Below are positions 41,953 to 52,428 of a DNA stretch of 64,000 bases, piece by piece. The DNA is from JANQMX01 sp965247175 (GTDB lineage: Bacteria > Pseudomonadota > Alphaproteobacteria > Kiloniellales > DSM-21159). The stretch lies in the NCBI GenBank assembly GCA_965247175.1, contig OZ252006.1, positions 3,968,001 to 4,032,000 of the forward strand, read 5' to 3'. The notes under the pieces are model-generated. The model was not told the DNA's origin. It ran no database searches and saw only the letters and a list, made by a program, of their open reading frames with translations. A program made the position numbers and the translations under genes. Positions within the stretch are counted from its first letter, which is position 1. The number at the start of each line of letters is the position of its first letter.

Positions 41953-42242
41953 GATCGGTCATCTCCTTGCGGAACGCGGACAAAAATTGCCCAGGACAAA
42001 ATATTAGCGAAGGGGCTGTCAAGCGCACAATGCCTAAAACCGAAAGCGCGAGTTTTGAGGGGCTGAGTTTCTTGCGGAAGCAGGCATGGCGTCGCCGGAG
42101 CCGGACAGCGGAGACACTGCCGGGAGGCAAACACCAAACGTCAGGTTGAGAAGCGGAGCGCCAGTCCCGATGCCGTCACGTCAGGGAGCGGCCGTCGTCT
42201 CGCGCGGTGTCAGGCCCTAGAGATATTGGGGAAAGCCGCCGC
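41953..42242. other. 290-base gap
   Basis: No gene, clear promoter or terminator is recognised. It separates the RTX gene end from the start of the 127-residue gene, so it must hold the promoter of the latter. Confidence 0.4.
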
Positions 42243-45200
42243 CTATGCGGCGATCAACGTCCCATCCAGCACAAGCTGATCTTCATCGGTCAGGCCGGTG
42301 ACATTCTCGATCGTGGCGATCTGGGTGCCGGCGCCAAAGCTGCCGGTGCCGGTGGTGTCCACTTTGACGACTGTGTCGGACCCGCTATCGGTGAACTCGA
42401 CAAAGTCGGTCAGGAGATCGGTCAGCGGATCATAAGCGGTCAAAACATCAGAGAGATCGATCGCGTCATTGTCCAACGCGACGAAGTCATGGACCGTATC
42501 GATACCGCTGAAGGCCGTGGCGCTCTCAAAGACGAAAGTATCAGCGCCCGCTCCGCCGTAAAGATCATCCTGACCATCTCCGCCGTATAGAACGTCATCT
42601 CCTGCATATCCCTGTATGTAGTCTGCTCCGCCTTCGCCACGGAGTGTTTCATTACCCGACCAGCCATAGACGACATCGTTGCTGCTCGTTCCGGTGAAGG
42701 TCAGGTTGTTGAGAAGGTCGAGGACGGTCCCGTCGTCAAGAACGGCGGTTTCGATTACCTCGCCCGTCCCGTCGAACTGATCATTAAGATCAAGGAGCGT
42801 CGATCCAACGTAAAAATGAAGGTGGCTTGCAGTCTGAGCTGGGTTCCAGAAACGGATATCGGCTTCGGTAATGCCTGCGCCGAGCTGCAATTGGTCGGTG
42901 CCGCCTTTGTCGATGAGATCGTCGGAGCCATCACCAAGGTTCCAGACGTAGGTGTCGTCCCCGAGCCCCCCGACGAGATTGTCGTTTCCGCCAAGACCAA
43001 TCAGCGTGTTGTTATCGCCGACGCCATAAACGATCTCGTTGCTGCTCGTTCCGGTGAAGGTCAGGTTGTTGAGAAGATCAAGGACGGTTCCATCGTCAAG
43101 AACGGCGGTTTCGATCACCTCGCCTGAACCGTCGAACTGATCTTCGAGATCGATCAACGTCGAGCCGACATAAAAGTGAAGATGGCTTGCAGTCTGAGCT
43201 GGGTTCCAAAGACGGATATCGGCTTCGGTAATGCCTGCGCCGAGCTGCAATTGGTCGGTGCCGCCTTTGTCGATGAGATCGTCGGAGCCATCACCAAGGT
43301 TCCAGATGTAGATGTCATCGCCTAGTCCGCCGATGAGGCTGTCATCGCCTCCAAGGCCAATCAGCGTATTGTTGTCTCCAGCGCCATAAACGATCTCGTT
43401 GCTGCTCGTTCCGGTGAAAGTGAGATTGTTGAGAAGATCGAGGACGGTCCCGTCGTCAAGAACGGCGGTTTCGATCACCTCGCCTGAACCGTCGAACTGA
43501 TCCTCAAGATCCAGATATGTGGATCCGATGTAGAGATGGAGATGGCTCGGGTTTGTAGCGGAGTTACCCCCATTCCAAAACCGAATATCGGCTTCGGTAA
43601 TGCCGACGCCGAACTCGATCTTATCGATGCCACCTCTATCGATGATATCGTCGGAGCCATCACCAAGGTTCCAGACGTAGGTGTCGTCCCCGAGCCCCCC
43701 GACGAGATTGTCGTTTCCGCCAAGACCAATCAGCGTGTTGTCGTCTCCAATGCCATTCACCGTATCGACACCGCTTGTTCCGGTGAAGGTCAGGTTGTTG
43801 AGAAGATCGAGGATAGTCCCATCATCTAGAATGGCGGTTTCAATCTCTTCATTCGTTTCATTGAACTGATCTTCGAGATCGAGGTATGTGGACCCGATAT
43901 AGAGATAGAGATGGCTCGGGTTTGTGCTCGAAGTGGGATTCCAGAGCCGAATATCGGCTTCCGTGATGCCGACGCCGAACTCGATCTTATCGATGCCACC
44001 TCTATCGATGATATCGTCGGACCCGTCTCCCAGGTTCCAGATGTAAGTGTCGTCCCCGAGCCTGCCGATGAGATTGTCGTCTCCACCGAGCCCGATCAAC
44101 GTATTACTGTCGTCAACGCCATTGACCGCGTCGATACCGTTTGTTCCGGTGAACGTCAGGTTGTTAACGAGATCCCATTCCGTGGAGTCAGCAAAGACCA
44201 ACGTCTCAACTTCCTCATTAGTACCGGAGAAATGATCGTTGATAGTAATCTTATGGCTACCGACTGTAATCGCTAAATCATTCAGATCACTTGATGCTCT
44301 CATTAGTGTAACATCAGACTGCGATATGGCAGATCCGAAAGATATCCGATCGATCCCCCCGTCATCCCTGATAGTGAAGTCACCATTATTGAGATGGTAG
44401 ATATACAAATCGCCGTCATCTGACCCGATGAAATTGGTTGTAGTGCCGGTCAATAAATGGACGTAATCGTAAACTGCCGCTCCCTCAACTGTCGCGTTGA
44501 ACGGGTTATAGGCGGCGTTTTCGGAGATAACCGCAGCAGCTTCTGTTTGAACCAGAAACTGCGCCGTGAAGTATGCAAAGGCACGCTGATAGGCGTCCTT
44601 CAGAGGGTCGGCTTGCCCAGCACCGGCAGGATCCGAACTGCCGCTGATATTCACCCAGTCAACGTCGTAGAGTTCTTCTAGAAATGCGAGCTGACGAGCA
44701 TCGATGTGTGCGCCGCGGCTTGTCGGATTGACGGTATCCACACCGGCCCATTGCAGCATGACTGCTTCAAGCTTATCGGCCAGGTTGAAGCTTGCGGACA
44801 AGACGGTTGTTGTATCGGCCTCGACAATCTCTTTGACCTTCGTAAGTAGGTTTGAATCGAGGCTCATACCGACACTGAGCGCAGGGATTGTGCCGAAGCC
44901 GCGTACTTCCGGCAGGAAGTAGACGCGGTTATCAACCGTATAGTCTGCGCTATAGAAAGAATTAATATTATCAATATCGAAATACGCATCAACAACTGTT
45001 CTTGTATTGCCATTGATGACGAATGTGCTTTCTTGCTTAATCTCGTTTCCGGCAATTGTATAATTGACGTTTGTGTAGGTCGTCGAGATAGAGGTGATTC
45101 CAAGGTCAGAAAGCGTATAGAGTTCGCTTGAATCGCTGTGCCCGTCTTCGTCCACGTCGATCCATACAAGCAGATCACCGAATTGAGTGTCAGCGTTTGT

Positions 45201-45998
45201 GATGGCATCGTCCCCGTTTGTGTCATAGGCGTCGAGTGCGACGAATCCGTTTGGGCTTCCAGTTTGATCGCCGAACAGCTCAGAGTGGTCGGTGATGATG
45301 CCGTCCCCATTCGTGTCGATTGCCAATAGACCATCTCCGCCGGTGATCCAGCCGGTCAGCTCTGCAAAGTCATCCAAGTCGGCATCCCAATAGACCGCGT
45401 TGCCGACGTCTTTAGCTTTGAGCTCAATGCCGTCTCCATCGATATCTAGAACAAGGGGAGAAGGCGCATCTGTGGCTGGAATTTCGAGAGTTGGGGGTAT
45501 TACTTTATCTGTACCAGGCGTAACACCATCTACTGGATTGTCTTGCGGCGGTTCAAAAGGGTTGTTTAAGCCTGGATCGCTGGGATCAACAAAATCGCCT
45601 GGGGCCGGAGGAAGAAAGTTCCCTCCTCCATCAGACGGAAACTGATCAGCGTATTGCTGCATTAAATGATCCATTAATTGTTGGTTCGGCGTTAGCGTAT
45701 CAAGCGCATTCATGTAGAAGCTTTTGAGGTCCACGGGCAGTGGGAAGCCTCCAAACAATTCTTGCAAAACAACTATTGCCGCTACCGCTCCTTTATGATT
45801 TGGCGGAATATCCGGATCACCAAATACGTCGAATGCTTCTGAAGCGGCCTGACCCATGTTGAGAATATTCAAATACCCAAGTAGATCTAGATTATCGAAG
45901 GCGTCAGCCGCATTATTTGCTGTATCTTCCGCAAATCCCTCTAAGGTATCAATAAGATCTCTTAGGTCACTTTCTGCCTGGTCTACATCTTTTGTCAT
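42243..45998 (-). CDS. Large RTX calcium-binding secreted protein
   Basis: The 1251-residue protein has an acidic N-terminal region, an EF-hand-like block (DIDGDGIEL, DTNGDGIITDHSELFGD, DTNGDDAITNAD; about residues 190-285), then four tandem 120-residue modules each with GLGGDDNLIGGLGDDTY-type RTX motifs, and a final RTX block (GGAGADTFVF) followed by a C-terminal type I secretion region. It probably folds on Ca2+ outside the cell as an adhesin or toxin-like protein. AAGGAG precedes ATG 45998. No type I secretion genes lie in the window. It follows the Sel1 gene by 15 bases. Confidence 0.88.
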   Translation of the reverse strand: MTKDVDQAESDLRDLIDTLEGFAEDTANNAADAFDNLDLLGYLNILNMGQAASEAFDVFGDPDIPPNHKGAVAAIVVLQELFGGFPLPVDLKSFYMNALDTLTPNQQLMDHLMQQYADQFPSDGGGNFLPPAPGDFVDPSDPGLNNPFEPPQDNPVDGVTPGTDKVIPPTLEIPATDAPSPLVLDIDGDGIELKAKDVGNAVYWDADLDDFAELTGWITGGDGLLAIDTNGDGIITDHSELFGDQTGSPNGFVALDAYDTNGDDAITNADTQFGDLLVWIDVDEDGHSDSSELYTLSDLGITSISTTYTNVNYTIAGNEIKQESTFVINGNTRTVVDAYFDIDNINSFYSADYTVDNRVYFLPEVRGFGTIPALSVGMSLDSNLLTKVKEIVEADTTTVLSASFNLADKLEAVMLQWAGVDTVNPTSRGAHIDARQLAFLEELYDVDWVNISGSSDPAGAGQADPLKDAYQRAFAYFTAQFLVQTEAAAVISENAAYNPFNATVEGAAVYDYVHLLTGTTTNFIGSDDGDLYIYHLNNGDFTIRDDGGIDRISFGSAISQSDVTLMRASSDLNDLAITVGSHKITINDHFSGTNEEVETLVFADSTEWDLVNNLTFTGTNGIDAVNGVDDSNTLIGLGGDDNLIGRLGDDTYIWNLGDGSDDIIDRGGIDKIEFGVGITEADIRLWNPTSSTNPSHLYLYIGSTYLDLEDQFNETNEEIETAILDDGTILDLLNNLTFTGTSGVDTVNGIGDDNTLIGLGGNDNLVGGLGDDTYVWNLGDGSDDIIDRGGIDKIEFGVGITEADIRFWNGGNSATNPSHLHLYIGSTYLDLEDQFDGSGEVIETAVLDDGTVLDLLNNLTFTGTSSNEIVYGAGDNNTLIGLGGDDSLIGGLGDDIYIWNLGDGSDDLIDKGGTDQLQLGAGITEADIRLWNPAQTASHLHFYVGSTLIDLEDQFDGSGEVIETAVLDDGTVLDLLNNLTFTGTSSNEIVYGVGDNNTLIGLGGNDNLVGGLGDDTYVWNLGDGSDDLIDKGGTDQLQLGAGITEADIRFWNPAQTASHLHFYVGSTLLDLNDQFDGTGEVIETAVLDDGTVLDLLNNLTFTGTSSNDVVYGWSGNETLRGEGGADYIQGYAGDDVLYGGDGQDDLYGGAGADTFVFESATAFSGIDTVHDFVALDNDAIDLSDVLTAYDPLTDLLTDFVEFTDSGSDTVVKVDTTGTGSFGAGTQIATIENVTGLTDEDQLVLDGTLIAA
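42691..44165. repeat. Four tandem repeats of about 360-369 bases inside the RTX gene
   Basis: The segment encoding the NLTFTGT motif recurs at about 42691, 43051, 43411, 43780 and 44146, giving units of 360, 360, 369 and 366 bases. The two units nearest the 3' end are nearly identical, which points to recent duplication or gene conversion. Confidence 0.85.
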
Positions 45999-46013
45999 TT
46001 GTATACTCCTTGA

Positions 46014-46961
46014 TTATTGGTGATTAAATTCTTGGCAAGATTTGGATTCTGGCGCTTTTTTACAAAGCGTCCTCTTAAAAGCTGTTCGAAATTCAAGGAA
46101 ATCTGGATGCACACCGTCGACTGTGCTGGCTATCCATAATTTGATAGCTTCACTGATGTTCTGTTCTACTCCATATCCCATGCTGTACTGAAATGCGAGA
46201 AATTGCCCCGCAGGGTTGTGATTGTTCTTGAAAGCGCGTTGAAAATATTCACTTGCCTTGTTATAGTTTTGTGGCAGATCTGTGCCCACAAAATATGAGT
46301 ATCCGATAAAGTACTCCACATCAGAATTAGATACCTTATCTAATGCACCAAGAAATAACTGAATTGCTTTTGCTCTATCCTTTGGCACACCGAAACCGTG
46401 CATGTAAATGCGCCCAAGTTCAATCGAGGCTTTTGCATCACCGCCTTCATGACCGGCTTTATACCATTTGACGGCTTCTTCTTCGTTGCCCTTCTGAAAT
46501 GCAATATACCCAAGGCCCCCATATGCGCCTACGTGGCCATTCTCTTCGGCGCGTTTGTACCAGGCTTTTGCTTCGTCGAGGTCTTTTTCAACCCCCTCAC
46601 CAGTCAGATAATGGTGCGCTAGATTGAACTGCGCGTTCTTGTGACCAGATTCAGCGGCAAGGCGATAGTATTTGACGGCTTTTTCTTTATCAATTTCGAT
46701 ATTGCGCCCAGAATTGTATGCGAAGCCTAATTTGTACTGTGCTGCAGCATCTCCGGCCTCGGCCTTCTGCTGAAGTAATGCAAACCTCTCCTCTGGCGAC
46801 AACCGCAGGGGCTCTTTTGAGGCCGTTTCAGATTTCGTGATCTGATGAAGCCATGCTCCCGCACGTTCTTGATCAGTAAAAAGAAATAAGGTGCCTCCAA
46901 AAACTAGAAGAAGGGCTACAAGTAAAGAAAGTCGCGATTTATTCAAGTTTCCCCCAATCAT
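46014..46961 (-). CDS. Sel1-repeat (SLR) lipid- or membrane-anchored protein
   Basis: The 315-residue protein has an N-terminal hydrophobic segment (LSLLVALLLVFGGTLFLF) and about six Sel1 repeats, such as AAQYKLGFAYNSG, NAQFNLAHHYLTGEGV and KASIELGRIYMHGFGV. It probably sits in the periplasm anchored to the inner membrane. Start ATG 46961 has a weak site; a TTG at 46946 preceded by GGGGGA is an alternative. It shares a transcript with the RTX gene and may assist its folding or export. Confidence 0.82.
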   Translation of the reverse strand: MIGGNLNKSRLSLLVALLLVFGGTLFLFTDQERAGAWLHQITKSETASKEPLRLSPEERFALLQQKAEAGDAAAQYKLGFAYNSGRNIEIDKEKAVKYYRLAAESGHKNAQFNLAHHYLTGEGVEKDLDEAKAWYKRAEENGHVGAYGGLGYIAFQKGNEEEAVKWYKAGHEGGDAKASIELGRIYMHGFGVPKDRAKAIQLFLGALDKVSNSDVEYFIGYSYFVGTDLPQNYNKASEYFQRAFKNNHNPAGQFLAFQYSMGYGVEQNISEAIKLWIASTVDGVHPDFLEFRTAFKRTLCKKAPESKSCQEFNHQ

Positions 46962-47339
46962 TTCTACTTACATAACCACAATTTAAAATCGGTGACAACA
47001 GCACAATGCAATGTATTTTGTTGTTTTTTTGCGCCTCTTGGTTGATTTATTTGAATTTATGTCAATAGAAATTAGGCGATTTGCAAATAAAACAGTGCGA
47101 TACCGCTCTCATAAAATGAGAGAAATCTGTTACAGTAGCTTGCGATTACTTGTGGATAACTCTCTAGAGTTGTTTCTCTTCTTTGGTATCCGGGCCCTGC
47201 GGCCCTCTCCCGGCGGCAGCTTCCCCGAGGTTTCCCACCGGGCGCCCGGAGGGGTGAAGAGAGCGGCTATGATGGCCGCATGATTAGATCCCGCCCTCTC
47301 TCCACAGTGCGCCGCAGCACATCTAGTGCCGTCCATGAC

Positions 47340-47368
47340 TTGTCATATCAACCTATAGTTGCTATACT
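47340..47368 (+). promoter_or_regulatory. Sigma70 promoter of the recombinase operon
   Basis: TTGTCA (47340-47345), a 17-base spacer and TATACT (47363-47368) make the best sigma70 promoter in the window. The start of transcription would be near 47375. Confidence 0.75.
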
Positions 47369-47382
47369 TAAGTTAGATGACA

Positions 47383-47426
47383 GGCGGGCAGATCGCGCTC
47401 TCAGAGCGGGATGCCGGCCTTTTTTT
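47383..47426 (+). terminator. Intrinsic terminator/attenuator directly after the promoter
   Basis: GGCGGGCA (47383-47390) pairs with TGCCGGCC (47412-47419) with one mismatch, enclosing an inner CGCTC-TCA-GAGCG stem (47396-47408), followed by seven T (47420-47426). It would stop transcripts after about 50 bases, before the 119-residue gene. Confidence 0.7.
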
Positions 47427-47489
47427 GTGGGCGCGTCGAGGAGAGGAGCAGGCGGAGACAGGCGACCGGAGAATTGAGAGGAACGCTGC

Positions 47490-47849
47490 ATGAGTGACAG
47501 CAAAGACCGGAAAGACGATTTCGAGAAGGCCGTTGAGGAGACGGGCAAGCGCGTCTCTCCCTCAGAGCGCCGCGTGCTGCAGGTCGATGTCGCGAAGTAT
47601 CAACGGCTTCTCGATAGTGAGGATCTGAGCGAGGCGCAGAAGAGGCAACTGATCGAGACGCTGTGGTCGATCATCGTCAGCTTTGTCGAGCTGGGCTTCG
47701 GTGTCCATCCGGTGCAGGACGTGTGGACAGAAGGCTCTGAAGGCGGCTCGGAACCTTCCGTACCGCAAGCAGATCGTGTATACTTGGAGCATGGTTTAAA
47801 TGAAGATTTTCAAGACGTTACCGGCGAGCGCAAACCGCCGGGCGTGTAG
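47490..47849 (+). CDS. Hypothetical protein upstream of the recombinase (119 aa)
   Basis: The 119-residue protein is acidic, with an N-terminal charged helix (SKDRKDDFEKAVEETGKR), a core helix pair (DVAKYQRLLDSEDLSEAQKRQLIETLWSII...) and a disordered tail. GAGAGGAA precedes the ATG. It lies 15 bases before the recombinase and is probably translated with it. Small genes of this kind often precede large serine recombinases in alphaproteobacteria and may act as directionality or regulatory factors; here this is inference. Confidence 0.7.
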   Translation: MSDSKDRKDDFEKAVEETGKRVSPSERRVLQVDVAKYQRLLDSEDLSEAQKRQLIETLWSIIVSFVELGFGVHPVQDVWTEGSEGGSEPSVPQADRVYLEHGLNEDFQDVTGERKPPGV

Positions 47850-47864
47850 AGAGTAGAGCAAGAG

Positions 47865-49499
<1,635 letters not shown>

Positions 49500-49525
49500 A
49501 GAGCGCTCTCACAGCTGCGCGGAGC

Positions 49526-49678
49526 CTAGTCGATGGCTCCCCGGCGGTAAAGCGGATTGCGGACAGGTGGCGGCCGCTTGCCGCAGCGGTGACAGAACAG
49601 TTTTGTTCCGGGGAATTCCTGCTTTAAGCTCTTGATCCAAGGGCCGCAGAGCTGCCCGCGCTCCCCACGGCAGATCAT
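49526..49678 (-). CDS. Possible small Cys-containing protein (50 aa)
   Basis: The frame from ATG 49678 gives 50 residues with four Cys (ICRGERGQLCGPW and LFCHRCGKRPPP), a possible zinc site, and a basic tail. No good ribosome site is seen. It is the only candidate between the tRNA and the ABC importer. Real status uncertain. Confidence 0.35.
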   Translation of the reverse strand: MICRGERGQLCGPWIKSLKQEFPGTKLFCHRCGKRPPPVRNPLYRRGAID

Positions 49679-49733
49679 CTCCGACAGGCGCGGGTAGACG
49701 AGAAGCGGCCCAACCACGACAGGAGGCACTCTC

Positions 49734-51347
49734 ATGCAGCTTCGCTCGCGCAGAGTCAGCGCAGCCGTGGCGACGGTCGTCGCCCTCGCTCTGGCCGCTC
49801 CCCTCACGACCCCGGCGGTTCTCGCCGACACGCCCGACGACACCCTGGTGATCGCCACGCGGATCGACGACATCGTCACCCTCGATCCGGCAGAAGCCTT
49901 CGAGTTCGCCGGCACCGACGCGCTCAACAACATCTACGATACCCTTGTAGAGTTCGACCCCAACGACTTCGGTCCCCTGGTGCCCGGCATCGCCGAAAGC
50001 TGGGAGCTGGCCGACGACGGCGTGACCTACACCTTCAAGATCCGCCAGGGCCTGAAGTTCCACAGCGGCAACCCGATCACCGCGCACGACGCGGCCTTCT
50101 CGCTGCAGCGGGTGATCAAGCTCAACCTGACGCCTTCCTTCATCCTGACCCAGTTCGGTTTCACGCCTGAGAATGTCGAAGAGCTGGTCAAGGCGACCGA
50201 CGACTACACCCTGGTGATCAAGACCGATAAGCCCTACGCGCCGAGCTTCTTCTACAACTGCCTGACGGCGCCGGTGGCTTCGATCGTGGACATGAAGCTG
50301 GCGCTCGAGAACGAGAAGGACGGCGACCTGGGCCACGAGTGGATGCAGACCAACAGCGCCGGCTCCGGCGCCTACATGCTGAGCCGCTGGAAGCCCAACG
50401 AGTCCTATGTGCTGCAGGCCAACCCCGACTATTGGCGCGGCGACGTGGCCATGAAGCGGGTCTTTGTGCGGCACATCCCGGAGTCGGCGACCCAGCGCCT
50501 GCTGCTCGAAAAGGGCGACGTGGACATCGCCCGCAACCTCTCGCCCGATGACATCAAGGGCATCGAGGGGGCCGAGGGCGTCAAGGTCATCGACGACCTC
50601 AAGGGGCGCATCATGTACATCGCCCTCAACCAGGAGCATCCGGTGCTCGGCGACCCCAAGGTCGTCCAGGCCATGAAGCACCTGATCGACTACAACGGGA
50701 TGGCTGGCTCCTTCCTGAAGGGCCAGTACATCCCACATCAAGCGTTTTTGCCGCGCACCTTCATGGGCGAGATCGAGGACAAGCCCTTTGACCTGAACGT
50801 CGAGAAGGCCAAGGCGCTGCTCGCCGAGGCCGGCCACGGCGACGGCTTCGAAGTCAAGATCTTCGTCCGCACCGCGCAGGAGCGGCTGGAGATCGCCCAG
50901 TCCCTGCAGAACACCTTCTCGCAGGCCGGCATCACGGCCGAGCTGGTCACCGGCACGGGCAAGCAGATCCTGGCCGAGTACCGCGCCCGCAAGCACGAGA
51001 TCTATCTCGGCGCCTGGGGCCCGGATTATCCCGACCCGCACACCAACGCCGACACCTTCGCCCACAACCCGGACAACCGCGGCGAAGCCAAGCTGACCGG
51101 CAAGCTGGCCTGGCGCAACGGCTGGAACATCCCCGAGATGACCCAGATGACCGAGGCGGCGGTGCTTGAGAAGGATGCCGACAAGCGCGAGTCCATGTAC
51201 CGGGACATCCAGCGGCTGCACCAGCAGACCTCGCCTTTCGCGCCCATGTTCCAGCGCATCATCCAGGATGCCATGCGGGACAACGTGAACGGCTTCCTGG
51301 GCGGCGGTGCGGTGCACGACGCCACCTATTGGACCGTCACCAAGTAA
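49734..51347 (+). CDS. Peptide/nickel-type ABC transporter substrate-binding protein
   Basis: The 537-residue periplasmic protein has a signal peptide (cleaved near PAVLA, residue 31) and the SBP family 5 fold. Typical motifs: TLDPAEAFEF, YDTLVEF, LVPGIAESWELADDGVTYTFKIRQGLKFH and GSGAYMLSRW. GGAGG precedes the ATG. It captures oligopeptides or related small ligands for the following permeases and ATPases. The first gene of a five-gene operon; the ligand cannot be told. Confidence 0.94.
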   Translation: MQLRSRRVSAAVATVVALALAAPLTTPAVLADTPDDTLVIATRIDDIVTLDPAEAFEFAGTDALNNIYDTLVEFDPNDFGPLVPGIAESWELADDGVTYTFKIRQGLKFHSGNPITAHDAAFSLQRVIKLNLTPSFILTQFGFTPENVEELVKATDDYTLVIKTDKPYAPSFFYNCLTAPVASIVDMKLALENEKDGDLGHEWMQTNSAGSGAYMLSRWKPNESYVLQANPDYWRGDVAMKRVFVRHIPESATQRLLLEKGDVDIARNLSPDDIKGIEGAEGVKVIDDLKGRIMYIALNQEHPVLGDPKVVQAMKHLIDYNGMAGSFLKGQYIPHQAFLPRTFMGEIEDKPFDLNVEKAKALLAEAGHGDGFEVKIFVRTAQERLEIAQSLQNTFSQAGITAELVTGTGKQILAEYRARKHEIYLGAWGPDYPDPHTNADTFAHNPDNRGEAKLTGKLAWRNGWNIPEMTQMTEAAVLEKDADKRESMYRDIQRLHQQTSPFAPMFQRIIQDAMRDNVNGFLGGGAVHDATYWTVTK

Positions 51348-51360
51348 GCGCCGGGACTAG

Positions 51361-52428
51361 TTGTCGGTTCCAGCGCACACGGCCGACGGCGGAGGCGAGA
51401 GCACCTCAGCTCTCCTCCGCCGCTGGCTGTTTCCAGCCGGGCGGCTGATCGCTTCCCTGGCGGTCACCTTTCTCGGCCTGCTCTTCATCACCTTCATCAT
51501 CGGCCGGATGATCCCCATCGATCCGGTGCTGGCCATCGTCGGAGAGCGGGCGAGTCAGTCGACTTACGACCAGGTCTATCGCGAGATGGGGCTCGACCGG
51601 CCGCTCTACGAGCAGTTCGCAATCTACGTCTGGCAGGTGCTGCAGGGCGATCTCGGTACCTCACTCCTGACCGCCCGGCCGGTGGCCGACGACATTCTGC
51701 GTGTCTTCCCGGCGACGCTCGAGCTGGCCACGGTGGCGACCATCATCGGCGTCATCCTCGGCATCCCCATGGGGGTGATCGCCGCGGTCAATCAGGGGCG
51801 CTGGCAGGACCAGGTGGTCCGGGTGGTCGGGCTCTTCGGCTATTCCATGCCGGTCTTCTGGCTCGGCCTCATGGGGCTGCTGATCTTCTACGGCGTGCTG
51901 GACTGGGTCTCCGGGCCCGGGCGCCTGGACATCTTCTATGAGGACATCGTCCCGCCGGTCACCGGGGTCATCCTGATCGACAGCCTGCTCGCCGGGGACT
52001 TCGAGGTCTTCAAGAACGCACTGAGCCACCTGGTGCTGCCGGCCTCGGTGCTCGGCTATTTCTCGCTCGCCTACATCAGCCGCATGACGCGCAGCTTCAT
52101 GCTGGAGCAGTTGAGCCAGGAGTACATCGTCACCGCCCGGGTCAAGGGCGTCTCAGAAGCGCGGGTCGTCTGGCGCCATGCGCTGGGCAACATCATGGTG
52201 CCGCTGATCACCGTGATCGCGCTCTCCTACGCCAACCTATTGGAGGGCTCGGTGCTGACCGAGACGGTCTTCGCCTGGCCGGGCCTCGGGCAGTACATCA
52301 CCAACGCGCTGCTCTCGGCCGACATGAACGCCGTGCTCGGCGGCACCATCGTGGTCGGCATGCTGTTCATTGGCCTCAACCTTCTCTCCGACTTCCTCTA
52401 CCGGGTCGTGGACCCGCGCGCCCGATGA
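51361..52428 (+). CDS. ABC transporter permease (DppB/OppB type)
   Basis: The 355-residue inner-membrane protein has six transmembrane helices and the inner-loop motif region ARVKGVSEARVVWRHALGN that contacts the ATPase. Start is TTG 51361; upstream sequence offers no ATG. It lies 13 bases after the binding-protein gene, and its stop overlaps the next permease as ATGA. Confidence 0.92.
   Translation: MSVPAHTADGGGESTSALLRRWLFPAGRLIASLAVTFLGLLFITFIIGRMIPIDPVLAIVGERASQSTYDQVYREMGLDRPLYEQFAIYVWQVLQGDLGTSLLTARPVADDILRVFPATLELATVATIIGVILGIPMGVIAAVNQGRWQDQVVRVVGLFGYSMPVFWLGLMGLLIFYGVLDWVSGPGRLDIFYEDIVPPVTGVILIDSLLAGDFEVFKNALSHLVLPASVLGYFSLAYISRMTRSFMLEQLSQEYIVTARVKGVSEARVVWRHALGNIMVPLITVIALSYANLLEGSVLTETVFAWPGLGQYITNALLSADMNAVLGGTIVVGMLFIGLNLLSDFLYRVVDPRAR

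Larger units (their letters stand above)
46962..47489. other. 528-base non-coding region upstream of the recombinase operon
   Basis: The left half is AT-rich and holds the hairpin CTCTCAT-AAA-ATGAGAG (47106-47122) and one exact DnaA box (TTATCCACA, minus strand, 47151-47159). The palindrome CCGGGCGCCCGG lies at 47238-47249. The right half holds the promoter and attenuator listed separately. One DnaA box is not enough to claim an origin. Confidence 0.5.

Noticed and set aside
47151..47159. Replication origin based on a DnaA box in an AT-rich stretch
   Set aside because: Only one exact box, no iterons and no replication initiator gene on the element.
49509..51317. A 602-residue minus-strand frame opposite the ABC binding-protein gene
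   Set aside because: Antisense shadow; the plus strand encodes a complete family 5 binding protein with signal peptide.
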